DNA of 64,000 bases from the NCBI RefSeq assembly GCF_007005445.1, contig NZ_CP041387.1, positions 62,001 to 126,000 on the forward strand. The letters are read 5' to 3'. Below are positions 37,968 to 46,920 of this stretch, one piece after another. Each line of letters starts with the position of its first letter. Within the stretch, counting starts at the first letter, position 1. This DNA is from Rhodopseudomonas palustris. Its GTDB lineage: Bacteria; Pseudomonadota; Alphaproteobacteria; Rhizobiales; Xanthobacteraceae. The notes beneath the pieces are model-generated. The model saw only the letters and a list, made by a program, of their open reading frames with translations, made no database searches and was not told where the DNA came from. Made by a program: the position numbers and the translations under genes.

Positions 37968-39197
37968 TTACTCCGCTGCGATCGCCTTGGCGCCGAGCGG
38001 CAGGTCCAGATCGTTCCAGACCTGCACCAGCGCTTCCGCCAGCGCGTCGATCAGCTTGTCGTCGTGATACGGCGACGGCGTGATCCGCAGCCGCTCCAGG
38101 CCGCGGGCGACGGTCGGGTAGTTGATCGGCTGGATGTAGATGCCATGCTGATCGAGCAGCAGGTCGGACGCCTTCTTGCACTTCTCGGCGTCGCCGACGA
38201 ACACCGGCACGATGTGGGTGTCGGTCGGCATCACCGGAATGCCGGCGTTGTTCAGCACCGCCTTGACGCGGGCGGCGCGGTCCTGATGACGTTCGCGCTC
38301 CCAGGTCGAGGCGCGCAGATGCTTGATCGCCGCAGTTGCCGCGGCGCAGATCGGCGGCGGCAGCGCGGTGGTGAAGATGAAGCCCGGAGCGTAGGACCGT
38401 ACCGCGTCGATCACTTCGGTCTTGCCGGTGATGTAGCCGCCGAGGCAGCCGAACGCCTTGGCCAGGGTCGCTTCGATGATGTCGATGCGGGCCATCACGC
38501 CGTCACGCTCGGCGACGCCGGCACCGTGCGCGCCGTACATGCCGACCGCGTGCACCTCGTCGCAATAGGTCATCGCGTTGTACTTCTCGGCGAGGTCGCA
38601 GATCTTCGCCAGCGGGGCGGTGTCGCCGTCCATCGAGTACAGGCTCTCGAAGGCGATCAGCTTCGGCCGGTCCGGACCGGCGGCGATCAGCAGTTCCTCG
38701 AGATGCGCCGTATCATTGTGGCGCCACACCACGCGCTCGCAACCCGACTGGCGGATGCCTTCGATCATCGAGTTGTGGTTCAGCGCGTCCGACAGGATCA
38801 GGCAATTCGGGATCAGCTTGCCGAGCGTCGACAGGCCGGTCTGGTTGGAGACGTAGCCCGAGGTGAACAGCAGTGCCGCTTCCTTGCCGTGCAGCGAAGC
38901 GATCTCCTGCTCGAGCTGTACCAGCGGATGATGCGTGCCGGCGATGTTGCGGGTGCCGCCGGCACCGGTACCGATCCGGGTCGCAGTCTCGACCATGGCG
39001 CCGACCACCTTCGGGTGTTGGCCCATGCCCAAGTAATCGTTCGAACACCAGATCACGACATCGCGAGGTCCGGAGTTCGAATGCCAGGTGGCGTGTGGGA
39101 ACCTGCCGGCCATCCGCTCGAGATCGGCGAACACCCGGTAACGACGCTCGTCGTGGAGGCGGGTGAGAGCGTCTTGAAAGAACTGATTGTACTGCAT
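37968..39197 (-). CDS. hemA: 5-aminolevulinate synthase
   Basis: The 409-residue PLP enzyme condenses glycine and succinyl-CoA to 5-aminolevulinate, the first step of haem and bacteriochlorophyll synthesis in alphaproteobacteria. Signatures are the substrate pocket [34 protein letters not shown] and the PLP Lys K247 in ATLAKAFG. Start at ATG 39197, with family N-terminus [11 protein letters not shown]. An FNR/FixK palindrome at 39348-39361 upstream suggests induction at low oxygen. A second ALAS (hemO) exists in some Rhodopseudomonas, but not here. Confidence 0.96.
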   Translation of the reverse strand: MQYNQFFQDALTRLHDERRYRVFADLERMAGRFPHATWHSNSGPRDVVIWCSNDYLGMGQHPKVVGAMVETATRIGTGAGGTRNIAGTHHPLVQLEQEIASLHGKEAALLFTSGYVSNQTGLSTLGKLIPNCLILSDALNHNSMIEGIRQSGCERVVWRHNDTAHLEELLIAAGPDRPKLIAFESLYSMDGDTAPLAKICDLAEKYNAMTYCDEVHAVGMYGAHGAGVAERDGVMARIDIIEATLAKAFGCLGGYITGKTEVIDAVRSYAPGFIFTTALPPPICAAATAAIKHLRASTWERERHQDRAARVKAVLNNAGIPVMPTDTHIVPVFVGDAEKCKKASDLLLDQHGIYIQPINYPTVARGLERLRITPSPYHDDKLIDALAEALVQVWNDLDLPLGAKAIAAE

Positions 39198-39347
39198 CGC
39201 GATGACCTGTTGGGGAGGCGGATCGAACGACAGAACGCCGTATCGGCCGGCGAACTATTTGAACTCTTCCATCACCGAAGTCGAGGCGCAAGTCGACCAT
39301 CGAGCCGCGCCGGATGCGATCCATATCACTGCTTTCGCAGGTGATTG

Positions 39348-39361
39348 CTTGATGAAGATCA
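39348..39361 (-). promoter_or_regulatory. Perfect FNR/FixK box upstream of hemA
   Basis: TTGATGAAGATCAA is an exact match to the TTGAT-N4-ATCAA consensus of FNR, FixK and Aer-type regulators. It is palindromic, so both directions are possible; the only gene start in reach is hemA, whose ATG is 150 bases away. It explains oxygen control of tetrapyrrole synthesis. Confidence 0.75.
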
Positions 39362-39421
39362 ATGGTGCGGAGAGCGGCGTGGCGGCTTGTCCGGGAACAC
39401 GCGGACAGCGGGGGCGAAACC

Positions 39422-40483
39422 TCAAGTGGTCGTGAACCTCAGCACGCCATCGGAGAACGGTGCCACCTGCAGGCGATTCTGGCCCAGCATGTAGTTGACG
39501 TGGGCGATCAGCTCGCCGACCGCGAAACCGGTCTGGTGCGCATCGAGCACGTGTTTGTGAAACACCACCGGCACCAGTTCGGCCGAATTCATCGGCCTTT
39601 CGCGACAAGCGTCGGCGATCAGTCCGCAACGCTCCTCATGATGATCGGCGAGCTGGCGGATACGAATCTTCACGCCGGTGAACGGCAGGCCGTGTCCCGG
39701 CAGCACCAGCACGTCGTCGGGAAGCCGCGTCTCGAGCTCGGCAAGCGAGGCCAGATACGAGCCGAGCGCGTCTTCGTCGGGTTCGTGCGCCCAGACGCTG
39801 ACGTTCGGCGAGATCTTGCTCAGCACCTGATCGGCGGAAACAAATAGTTTGTCGGCCGCGCAATACAGCATCACCTGATCCGGCGAATGGCCGGCGCCGG
39901 TGATGATGCGAAACGTTCGCTCGCCGATCGTGATGTCCTGCCCCTTCGAGAGGCGACGATAGGCTGCCGGCAGCGGTACGGTCTTCTTCAGATAGTCCTG
40001 ACCGCGTCCGACCAATTGCTCGATCACATTTTCGTCAATGCCGTGCCGCTGGAAGAATGCGCGATTGTTGACCAGCCGTTCGTCGGTGCGCCGGTTCTGG
40101 TGATACACGCCCTGCAGATATTCGATCTGCGACATGTAGAACGGGCAGCCGAACCGCTGCACGATCCATCCGGCCATGCCGACATGATCGGGATGCGCAT
40201 GGGTGACGATCACCCGGCTGATCTTGAAGCCGGCGAGGGCGCCGTCGAACAGCGTTTCCCAGGCCGCGATGGTGGCGTCGTTGCCGAACCCGGTATCGAC
40301 CATCGCCCAGCCGTCGCCATCGGCGAGCAGGTAGATGTTCACATGGTTGAGGCGGAACGGCAGCTTTAGCCGGAGCCAAAGCACGCCGGGCACGATCTCG
40401 ACCGCCTGCTCCGGTCCCGGGTGGCTTTCCAGCAGATAATGGAGTTCGTCGTGCGGCGTGGTGGCGTCGGTCTTCTTATGCAT
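39422..40483 (-). CDS. Metallo-beta-lactamase-fold hydrolase
   Basis: The 353-residue protein has the two-metal site THAHPDHVG (HxHxDH), GAGHSPDQV and VLPGHGLP. It has an N-terminal beta-lactamase fold and a C-terminal winged-helix-like tail (VVFHKHVLDAHQTGFAVGELIAHVNYM) as in human LACTB2-like / MBL-tail proteins. The N-terminus MHKKTDATTPHDELHYLL is 60 bases into a frame that matches. Likely a thioesterase, lactonase or nuclease; the substrate cannot be told. It sits upstream of hemA but the two are probably separate transcripts. Confidence 0.85.
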   Translation of the reverse strand: MHKKTDATTPHDELHYLLESHPGPEQAVEIVPGVLWLRLKLPFRLNHVNIYLLADGDGWAMVDTGFGNDATIAAWETLFDGALAGFKISRVIVTHAHPDHVGMAGWIVQRFGCPFYMSQIEYLQGVYHQNRRTDERLVNNRAFFQRHGIDENVIEQLVGRGQDYLKKTVPLPAAYRRLSKGQDITIGERTFRIITGAGHSPDQVMLYCAADKLFVSADQVLSKISPNVSVWAHEPDEDALGSYLASLAELETRLPDDVLVLPGHGLPFTGVKIRIRQLADHHEERCGLIADACRERPMNSAELVPVVFHKHVLDAHQTGFAVGELIAHVNYMLGQNRLQVAPFSDGVLRFTTT

Positions 40484-40623
40484 TCGGCGCAGGCTCCCTG
40501 ATCCGGCTTAGCGGGAGCGGAGCGGCGGCGCCAGCCGAAAAACCGCCGGGCCGGTTGCGGCGATCACAGGGCTGGATCGAACGGCCGGGGCGTACGCCAT
40601 CGGCCGTTCGATCCGGATGTCGG

Positions 40624-42762
40624 TCACGCGGCGCGGATATTGACCAGGAAGGCGTCGATTTCCTGCCGCAGCAGCGCCGCTTCCTGGCGCAGCGAGCCGG
40701 AGGCGTTCAGCACCTCGGAGGCGGCCGAGCCGGCCTGGGAGGCCGCGGCGCTGACGCCGACGATATTGCTGGAGACTTCGCTGGTGCCGCCGGCCGCATG
40801 CTGGATGTTGCGGGCGATCTCGCGAGTCGCCGCGCCCTGTTCCTCGACCGCCGCGGTGATCGCAGTCGTCACCTCGTTGATCGAGGTGATGGTCTGGCCG
40901 ATGTTGCGGATCGCGCCGACGGCGTTGCTGGTCACGCCCTGCATCGCGGCGATCTGCGCCCTGATCTCCTCGGTCGCCTTGGCGGTTTGGCTGGCGAGAT
41001 CCTTGACCTCGGCTGCAACCACGGCGAAGCCGCGGCCGGCGTCGCCGGCGCGAGCGGCTTCGATCGTCGCGTTGAGCGCCAGCAGGTTGGTCTGCGAGGC
41101 GATGCTCTGGATCAGGTCGATGACCGCGCTGATCCGTTCGGCATTGTCCGCGAGGCCCTGCATCGTGGTGTCGGTTTCGCCGGCTTCGCGCACCGCCCGG
41201 GTGGCGATCTCCGCCGAGGTCGTGACCTGGCGGCTGATCTCGGCGATCGACGAGGCGAGCTGCTCGGTTCCCGTCGCCACGGTCTGGACGTTGACCGAGG
41301 TTTCCTCCGCGGCCGAAGCGACGGTGGTCACCAGCGCGCTCGACTGCTCCGACGTCGTTGCCATCGCGTGCGCAGTCTCCTGCATCTGGTCGGCGGAGGA
41401 TTGCAGCTTCTCCATCGTGCTGCGCACGGTGGCTTCGAACTCGGCGATCCGTGCCTCGATCCGTTCCGTCCGCTCGGCCTTGGCGGCGCGGTCCTTGTCC
41501 TGCTCGGCGCTCAGGGTCCTGGCCCGGACCATGTTGTCGCGGAACACTTCGAGCGACTCGGCCATCACCGCGATCTCGTCGCGGCGCTGGCCTCGCTCGA
41601 TGGTGGTGTCGAGATCGCCGGCCGACAAGCTTTGCATCGATTTCTGCAGGCCGCCGATCCGGCGCAGGATGCTGCGGCCGACATACAGCCAGACGAACAA
41701 GGCCGAACCGATCAGGGTCAGCGCGCCGAGCGTGATCATCGCTTGCGTGGCGAGCGAGATCTGCGCCTGCGCCTCCGACGTTCCAACGGTGGTTTCGTTG
41801 CGGACGCTGTCGACGAGCTGCTTGACGCTGATGCCGAGGCCGACATTGAGCTTGCGGGTCTCGTCGAGCAGCAGATCGCGATAGTCGCGGGCGTCGAGCT
41901 CGAGTTGCCGCAGCTTGAATGCCCCGGTCTTGCCGTCGCCGAGCGCCATCAACTTCTGCGCTGCGGCCTTGATCCCGGCCGTCGTCTGGTTCTCGGGGAG
42001 ACCGTCGAGATTGGCGTTCACCACCTGACGGGCTTCCTTGAAGCTGGCTTCGGCCGGGTCGAGCTGGTCGGTGCCCGAGGCGGACAGCGCTGCCATCAGG
42101 TCAGAGGCGATCAGATTGCTGAGAGCGATGATGGTGCCGAGCTGTTCGATTCGCCGTCCGGCGGCGGTTGCTTCGTCCTGAGACAGGTCGACCGAGCCGA
42201 GCACCGCGTTCATCTGCGTCTGCGCGTCGAGCATCGCCGGATTGGCGACCGCGATGAAGGCGTCGTGCGAGCGGCGCAGCTCCTCGTAAAGTTTGGCGTG
42301 TTGGGTGGTCAGGTCGACCCGTTCCTGGGCCGCGGAGCCGAGGCTGCGGATGGTGTCGTCGATGCTCCTCAATGTCTCGGTGAGGGCCGACACCACTGCT
42401 TTTTCACCGCCAAAAGTGGTGATGTCGGCGAGCTTTTCCATGGCGACCTGCTGCGCCGCCTTCATCCGTGACGAGCGTGCGCGAAGCTGTTCGTCCGACA
42501 TCGATTCGAGCAGGATCGGCGCCTGGCTGGCGAGCCTCTCGCTCTCGGCGGCGAGCTGCAGGCTGGCTGCGAGCTTGGGAATGTCGCGTCCGCTGAGCCC
42601 GGACATGGTTTGACCGAGCTGGTGCAGGCTGAATCCTGCCCAGGCGCTGATCAGGATCGCCATGCCGGCAATCACGGTGAATGCGGCGAACAAACTGCCG
42701 CGAATTCCGAATTGCGGAAAAGTCGGCCGCAGACGTCGGAGCTTCGCGAATTTCCCGGACAT
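40624..42762 (-). CDS. Methyl-accepting chemotaxis protein
   Basis: The 712-residue transducer has an N-terminal membrane helix (about 22-46), a helical periplasmic sensor domain of about 270 residues rich in Ala/Glu/Arg/Ser, a second membrane helix ([20 protein letters not shown]), a HAMP domain ([20 protein letters not shown]) and the cytoplasmic signalling domain with the hairpin tip ([20 protein letters not shown]) and adaptation helices. It has no C-terminal CheR-binding pentapeptide. The ligand is unknown. Upstream of the gene (42763-42929) lies a short AT-rich promoter region. Confidence 0.93.
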   Translation of the reverse strand: MSGKFAKLRRLRPTFPQFGIRGSLFAAFTVIAGMAILISAWAGFSLHQLGQTMSGLSGRDIPKLAASLQLAAESERLASQAPILLESMSDEQLRARSSRMKAAQQVAMEKLADITTFGGEKAVVSALTETLRSIDDTIRSLGSAAQERVDLTTQHAKLYEELRRSHDAFIAVANPAMLDAQTQMNAVLGSVDLSQDEATAAGRRIEQLGTIIALSNLIASDLMAALSASGTDQLDPAEASFKEARQVVNANLDGLPENQTTAGIKAAAQKLMALGDGKTGAFKLRQLELDARDYRDLLLDETRKLNVGLGISVKQLVDSVRNETTVGTSEAQAQISLATQAMITLGALTLIGSALFVWLYVGRSILRRIGGLQKSMQSLSAGDLDTTIERGQRRDEIAVMAESLEVFRDNMVRARTLSAEQDKDRAAKAERTERIEARIAEFEATVRSTMEKLQSSADQMQETAHAMATTSEQSSALVTTVASAAEETSVNVQTVATGTEQLASSIAEISRQVTTSAEIATRAVREAGETDTTMQGLADNAERISAVIDLIQSIASQTNLLALNATIEAARAGDAGRGFAVVAAEVKDLASQTAKATEEIRAQIAAMQGVTSNAVGAIRNIGQTITSINEVTTAITAAVEEQGAATREIARNIQHAAGGTSEVSSNIVGVSAAASQAGSAASEVLNASGSLRQEAALLRQEIDAFLVNIRAA

Positions 42763-42929
42763 ATTTCCCCCACCTGACTCTTTGCGATTCTCTGCAAACT
42801 TGCGTCGATCGCCTGGATGCCGGCGGAAGTATCAGATTAGGGGGTTAATATTCTTCACGTGTTCTTACGAGGATTGGTCGCTGTTTGAGCGATTGGTTCG
42901 GTACCGTCTGGCATGGTTTCAAAAATGAA

Positions 42930-42956
42930 AAAGGGCCGGCGCGAGGCCGGCCCTTT
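42930..42956 (-). terminator. Terminator of the porin gene
   Basis: An 11-bp perfect stem, AAAGGGCCGGC (42930-42940) with GCCGGCCCTTT (42946-42956), has a 5-base loop. On the minus strand a T-rich tail (TTTTTCATTTTTG) follows it. Confidence 0.85.
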
Positions 42957-42986
42957 CCAACTTCCAGAAGAGGAAGTGATCAGGTC

Positions 42987-43694
42987 TTAGTACTTGGCGA
43001 CGACCGGACCGCCCCAGTTGAAGCGGTAGTTCAGGCCGGCCTTGACCACGTGCTCGTCGTTCTTGGCCGAGAAGCCGTTGCCGAGGTTGACGTTGCCGAA
43101 GTCGTAGTACTGGTACTCGATCTTGCCCGACCAGTTCGGAGCGAACAGGTATTCGAGACCGCCACCGACGGTGTAGCCGTCGGTCTTGCTGTCGACCGCA
43201 ACGCCGAAGCCGTTGACGGTCAGGCTGGTGCTGTAGTCGGCGTAAGCCCAACCGCCCTTGACGTAGAGCAGCGCCGGACCCCAGGTGTAGCCGAGCCGGC
43301 CGGTGACCGAGGCCAGACCACGCTGGTTGTCAGAGAACAGGTAGCTGTTGCCGAGGCCGTCAACAAACGCCACCGACTGGTTGGTGCCGCTCAGCCAGGA
43401 GTACTGGCCTTCAACACCGAGCACCCAGTTCGGAGCGAACTGCCAGTCGTAACCGGCCTGCACACCGCCGAGGAACTTGCCGTTGTCGGAGGCGGTGACG
43501 CCGGTGCCGATGCTGTTGTCGCCCGAGAAGGCGCCACCGATGTGACCACCGATGTAGAAGCCGGTCCAGTTGTAGATCGGGGCCGGGGCGTAGGCCGGAG
43601 CCTTGGTGTACGGGCGGGCGGCGAGGTCCGCGGCGACGGCCGGGGCCGCGCCGAGGGCGATCAGGGCCACGGTGCCGAGCAGAATCTTCTTCAT
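42987..43694 (-). CDS. Outer-membrane beta-barrel protein (Omp25/Omp31 family)
   Basis: The 235-residue protein (start ATG 43694) has a signal peptide (MKKILLGTVALIALGAAPAVAADL, cleavage about residue 22) and a family start NWTGFYIGGHIGGAF, followed by alternating strands with Tyr/Trp rows and a C-terminal Phe-like end (NYRFNWGGPVVAKY). This is the eight-stranded Omp25/31/RopB type of Rhizobiales, often very abundant. The codon use is strongly biased to C/G-ending codons typical of highly expressed genes. The open frame to 43724 is not part of the protein. Confidence 0.88.
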   Translation of the reverse strand: MKKILLGTVALIALGAAPAVAADLAARPYTKAPAYAPAPIYNWTGFYIGGHIGGAFSGDNSIGTGVTASDNGKFLGGVQAGYDWQFAPNWVLGVEGQYSWLSGTNQSVAFVDGLGNSYLFSDNQRGLASVTGRLGYTWGPALLYVKGGWAYADYSTSLTVNGFGVAVDSKTDGYTVGGGLEYLFAPNWSGKIEYQYYDFGNVNLGNGFSAKNDEHVVKAGLNYRFNWGGPVVAKY

Positions 43695-44059
43695 GTCATT
43701 GTCTCCAGACTTTGTCAGACGCACCGTTCGTCGGCGCCATCTGCCGAATGACTTAGCGGGATTTGACGCAAAATGCTGTCACCGGGAGGCCACACTCCGT
43801 TTGGAACTAACCTCATGACTGGGCACAATTTTTTATGGCTAATGGAACCTTAAATAGATCTAAATTCCGCCTTAATTCGGAACCGGGCCTGCCGCCCGAA
43901 AGGGCGTCAGATTTTTACATCTGCTCAAATTTGCGGCGCTGCGGGAGGGCGTGTTTAAGGCTTTGATTTATGACGGTTATGTGCGCTCGTGGACGCTTGC
44001 CAGCAGTTGGCGTGATGATGTTATAGTATAACGAGTGATCGACGATACCTTCCGGATGG
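43695..44059. promoter_or_regulatory. Divergent AT-rich control region (porin / zinc operon)
   Basis: This 365-base region is the most AT-rich part of the window around 43820-43880 (TTTTTTATGGCTAATGG, TTAAATAGATC). It should hold the porin promoter (left) and the zinc operon promoter (right) with the Zur-type site at 44020-44032. No terminator or gene is seen. Confidence 0.6.
44020..44032 (+). promoter_or_regulatory. Zur-type operator of the zinc-uptake operon
   Basis: GTTATAGTATAAC (44020-44032) is a perfect 6-bp inverted repeat around one base and is the core of the alphaproteobacterial Zur box (GTTATA-N-TATAAC). It overlaps a possible -10, downstream of TTGCCA at 43997-44002. It predicts repression of the downstream operon by zinc-loaded Zur. 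Confidence 0.8.
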
Positions 44060-44257
44060 ATGGGCGTGAGCAAATCTCCTTCTTCTCTTTCCCACCCGGC
44101 CGGGAATGTCCGCGTGCACGTTCACGGCGTTGAATCGCCGCACCCACCGCAGGCCGCCCCTTGGTCGCTCCTGAGGATGGGCCTCGCCAGCCGAATCGCC
44201 GCGGCGCTGGCCATGAGCGCCGCGCTGTGGGCGCTGGTGCTGGTGGCGATGAGGTGA
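44060..44257 (+). CDS. Candidate 65-residue membrane protein at the head of the zinc operon
   Basis: The ORF runs from ATG 44060 to TGA at 44255-44257, 2 bases before the znuC ATG at 44260. The N-terminal half is hydrophilic with His (RVHVHGVESPHPPQ) and the C-terminal 22 residues are a membrane helix (about 41-64: GLASRIAAALAMSAALWALV). The ribosome site is weak. It lies between the Zur site and znuC, so it is zinc-regulated if real. No family is known to me; it could also be a leader peptide. Confidence 0.5.
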   Translation: MGVSKSPSSLSHPAGNVRVHVHGVESPHPPQAAPWSLLRMGLASRIAAALAMSAALWALVLVAMR

Positions 44258-44259
44258 CG

Positions 44260-45009
44260 ATGCCGGCGCAACTCTCCTTCCATGACGTGACCCTTGGTTA
44301 CGACCGCCACCCGGCGGTGCATCACCTCTCCGGGCAGATCGCTGCCGGCACGCTGCTGGCCGTGGTCGGCCCGAACGGCGCCGGAAAATCGACTCTGTTT
44401 CGCGGGATCGTGGGCATCCTCAAGCCGCTGTCAGGCTCGATCGATCGCAACGGCATCGATGTCCGCGACATCGCCTATCTGCCGCAAAGCGCCGAGATCG
44501 ATCGCTCGTTTCCGATTTCCGTGTTCGATTTCGTCGGGACCGGGCTGTGGCGGTCGACCGGTGCGTTCGGCAGCCTCGGCCGCGACGCCAAGAACCGGAT
44601 CGCTCGCGCCCTGGCGGCGGTCGGCCTGTCGGGATTCGAAACCCGGAACATCGGCACCCTGTCGGGCGGCCAGATGCAGCGCATGCTGTTCGCCCGCGTG
44701 CTGCTGCAGGACGCCCGTGTCATCGTGCTCGACGAGCCGTTTAACGCCGTTGATGCACGGACCACGGCCGACCTCGTCAATCTGGTGCGGCGCTGGCACG
44801 AGGAGGGGCGAACCGTGATCGCGGCGCTGCATGATCTCGATCTGGTGCATGCCAGCTTCCCGCAGACGCTGCTGCTGGCGCGGACCGCGGTGGCCTGGGG
44901 CACGACCGCCGAGGTGTTGACGACCGACAACCAGACCGAGGCGCGGCGGATGTGCGAGGCGTTCGACGACAGCGCTGCCGCTTGCACCGCCGCGTCGCAG
45001 GCAGCCTGA
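44260..45009 (+). CDS. znuC: Zinc ABC transporter ATP-binding protein
   Basis: The 249-residue ATPase energises high-affinity Zn2+ import. Walker A is GPNGAGKST, the Q-loop lies at PQSAEIDRSFPISVFD, signature TLSGGQMQR, Walker B VIVLDEPF and the H-loop AALHDLD. The PISVFDFV segment is typical of ZnuC/ZurA/manganese-type ABC ATPases. Start at ATG 44260; a GTG at 44254 is possible. A weak feature is the truncated N-terminus relative to some relatives. It follows the Zur site. Confidence 0.93.
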   Translation: MPAQLSFHDVTLGYDRHPAVHHLSGQIAAGTLLAVVGPNGAGKSTLFRGIVGILKPLSGSIDRNGIDVRDIAYLPQSAEIDRSFPISVFDFVGTGLWRSTGAFGSLGRDAKNRIARALAAVGLSGFETRNIGTLSGGQMQRMLFARVLLQDARVIVLDEPFNAVDARTTADLVNLVRRWHEEGRTVIAALHDLDLVHASFPQTLLLARTAVAWGTTAEVLTTDNQTEARRMCEAFDDSAAACTAASQAA

Positions 45010-45014
45010 GACCG

Positions 45015-45887
45015 ATGATGCTGGATCAGGCGCTGGTGGCGCCGTTCACCGAGTTTGAATTCATGCGCCGGGCACTCGCAGGCATCGTCGCGCTGTCGCT
45101 CGGCGGCGCGCCGATCGGCGTGTTCCTGATGCTGCGCCGGATGAGCCTGGTCGGCGACGCAATGGCCCACGCCATTCTGCCCGGCGCGGCGATCGGCTTC
45201 CTGCTGTCCGGGCTGAACCTGTTCGCGATGACCTTCGGCGGCCTGATCGCCGGCTTCGCGGTGGCGATTCTCGCCGGCCTGGTGTCGCGCGTCACCGAAC
45301 TGAAAGAAGACGCCTCGCTGGCGGCGTTCTATCTGGTGTCGCTGGCGCTCGGCGTCACCATCGTGTCGATGCGTGGCACCAATATCGATCTGCTGCATGT
45401 GCTGTTCGGCAACATCCTGGCGATGGACGACCGCACCCTGCTGGTGATTGCTTTCAATGCCACGCTGACGCTGGTGGCGCTGGCGGTGATCTGGCGACCG
45501 CTGGTGATCGAGTGCGTCGATCCGCTGTTCCTGCGCACCGTCAGCCGCGCCGGCGCCCCAGCGCATCTGATCTTCATGGCGCTGGTGGTGATCAATCTGG
45601 TCAACGGCTTTCACGCGCTCGGCACGCTGCTGGCGGTCGGGCTGATGATCCTGCCGGCCGGCATCGCCAAATTCTGGGCGCGCGACATCTCCGGGATGAT
45701 GCTGGTGGCGGTCGGCAGCGCGATGCTGTCGGGCTATTGCGGCCTGGTGCTGTCGTATCACGCCGGCCTGCCGTCGGGGCCCGCGATCATTCTGGTCGCT
45801 GCGGCGATCTATCTGTTTTCGCTTTTCTTCGGCCGGTCCGGGGGCGTGGTTCGCAAGCTCTTTCCCGGTCGCCACCTGGAGGCTTGA
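45015..45887 (+). CDS. znuB: Zinc ABC transporter permease
   Basis: The 290-residue permease of the ABC-3 family spans the membrane about 8 times. FEFMRRALAGIVALSLGGAPIGVFLMLRRMSL at the start and the conserved VSLALGVTIVSMRG and GFHALGTLLAVGLMILPAGIAKFWARD are diagnostic. The start may be 45015 or 45018 (ATGATG). It overlaps nothing; the next gene starts 6 bases after its stop. Confidence 0.92.
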   Translation: MMLDQALVAPFTEFEFMRRALAGIVALSLGGAPIGVFLMLRRMSLVGDAMAHAILPGAAIGFLLSGLNLFAMTFGGLIAGFAVAILAGLVSRVTELKEDASLAAFYLVSLALGVTIVSMRGTNIDLLHVLFGNILAMDDRTLLVIAFNATLTLVALAVIWRPLVIECVDPLFLRTVSRAGAPAHLIFMALVVINLVNGFHALGTLLAVGLMILPAGIAKFWARDISGMMLVAVGSAMLSGYCGLVLSYHAGLPSGPAIILVAAAIYLFSLFFGRSGGVVRKLFPGRHLEA

Positions 45888-45892
45888 GTGCG

Positions 45893-46798
45893 ATGATTCG
45901 TTGGGGTGTGATGCTGATTGCGGCGCTGCTGATGGCGGCGCCGGCGCAGGCGGACGACCGGGTCCGTGTGGTCGCGAGTTTTTCGATTCTCGGCGATTTC
46001 GTCCGCAACGTCGGTGGTGATCGGATCGAGGTCGCGACGCTGGTCGGGCCGAACGGCGACGCCCACGTCTATACTCCGTCGCCGACCGACGCCAAGACCA
46101 TCGCAGACGCCAGGCTGGTGGTGGTCAACGGCCTCGGTCTCGAAGGCTGGCTGCCCCGGCTGGTGAAGTCGTCCGGCGGCAAGGCGACCATCGTGACCGC
46201 GACCAAGGGCGTCAAGCCGCGCGCCGCGGACGACGACCATGATCACGGTCACGGTGGTCACGACCACGGCAAGACCGACCCGCACGCCTGGCAGTCGGTC
46301 GGCAATGCCAAGATCTACGTGACGAACATCCGCGATGCGCTGATCGCCGCCGATCCGGCCGGCGCCGATGCCTACAAGGCCAATGCCGAGGCCTATCTCG
46401 CCAAGCTCGATGCGCTCGACCGCGACGTCCGCGCCGCCGTCGCGGCGATCCCCGCCGCCCGCCGCAAGGTGATCTCGACCCATGAGGCGTTCGGCTATTT
46501 CGCCGACGCCTACGGCGTGACCTTCATCGCCCCGCAGGGTGTTTCGACCGAATCCGAGGCCAGCGCCCGCGATGTCGCCACCATCATCAAGCAGATCCGC
46601 AAGGACAAGGTGCCGGCGGTGTTCCTGGAGAACATCAGCGATCCGCGGCTGATGCAGCGGATCAGCGCCGAGACCGGCGCCAAGATCGGCGGCACGCTGT
46701 ATTCCGACAGTCTGACGGCCGAAAACGGCGAAGCTCCCACTTACATTGACATGGTCAGGCACAATATAAAGACGCTGACCGGCGCGCTGAGCAGTTAG
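45893..46798 (+). CDS. znuA: Zinc-binding periplasmic protein ZnuA
   Basis: The 301-residue cluster A-I substrate-binding protein has a signal peptide (MIRWGVMLIAALLMAAPAQA). Zinc ligands are the His of GDAHVYTPS, then DPHAW, the His of STHEAFGYF and the Asp of SDSLT. A His/Asp-rich loop, DDDHDHGHGGHDHGKTDP, lies before the DPHAW ligand and is a mark of zinc (rather than manganese) specificity. It is the third gene of the ABC operon. Confidence 0.94.
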   Translation: MIRWGVMLIAALLMAAPAQADDRVRVVASFSILGDFVRNVGGDRIEVATLVGPNGDAHVYTPSPTDAKTIADARLVVVNGLGLEGWLPRLVKSSGGKATIVTATKGVKPRAADDDHDHGHGGHDHGKTDPHAWQSVGNAKIYVTNIRDALIAADPAGADAYKANAEAYLAKLDALDRDVRAAVAAIPAARRKVISTHEAFGYFADAYGVTFIAPQGVSTESEASARDVATIIKQIRKDKVPAVFLENISDPRLMQRISAETGAKIGGTLYSDSLTAENGEAPTYIDMVRHNIKTLTGALSS

Positions 46799-46920
46799 CG
46801 GCCCCGGTCCCGCTGCATCCGGCAACCCGGCGGAGCGCGGTCCCCGCCATTTCCGGCCCCGACCTTCGAGACGCGCAAGCCGTGTGTTCAGGCCGGGGCT
46901 CCGTGCTGGAGCAAGTGCTG

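Noticed and set aside
40555..42471. 638-codon plus-strand frame
   Set aside because: Antisense to the chemoreceptor; no ribosome site or recognisable motif.
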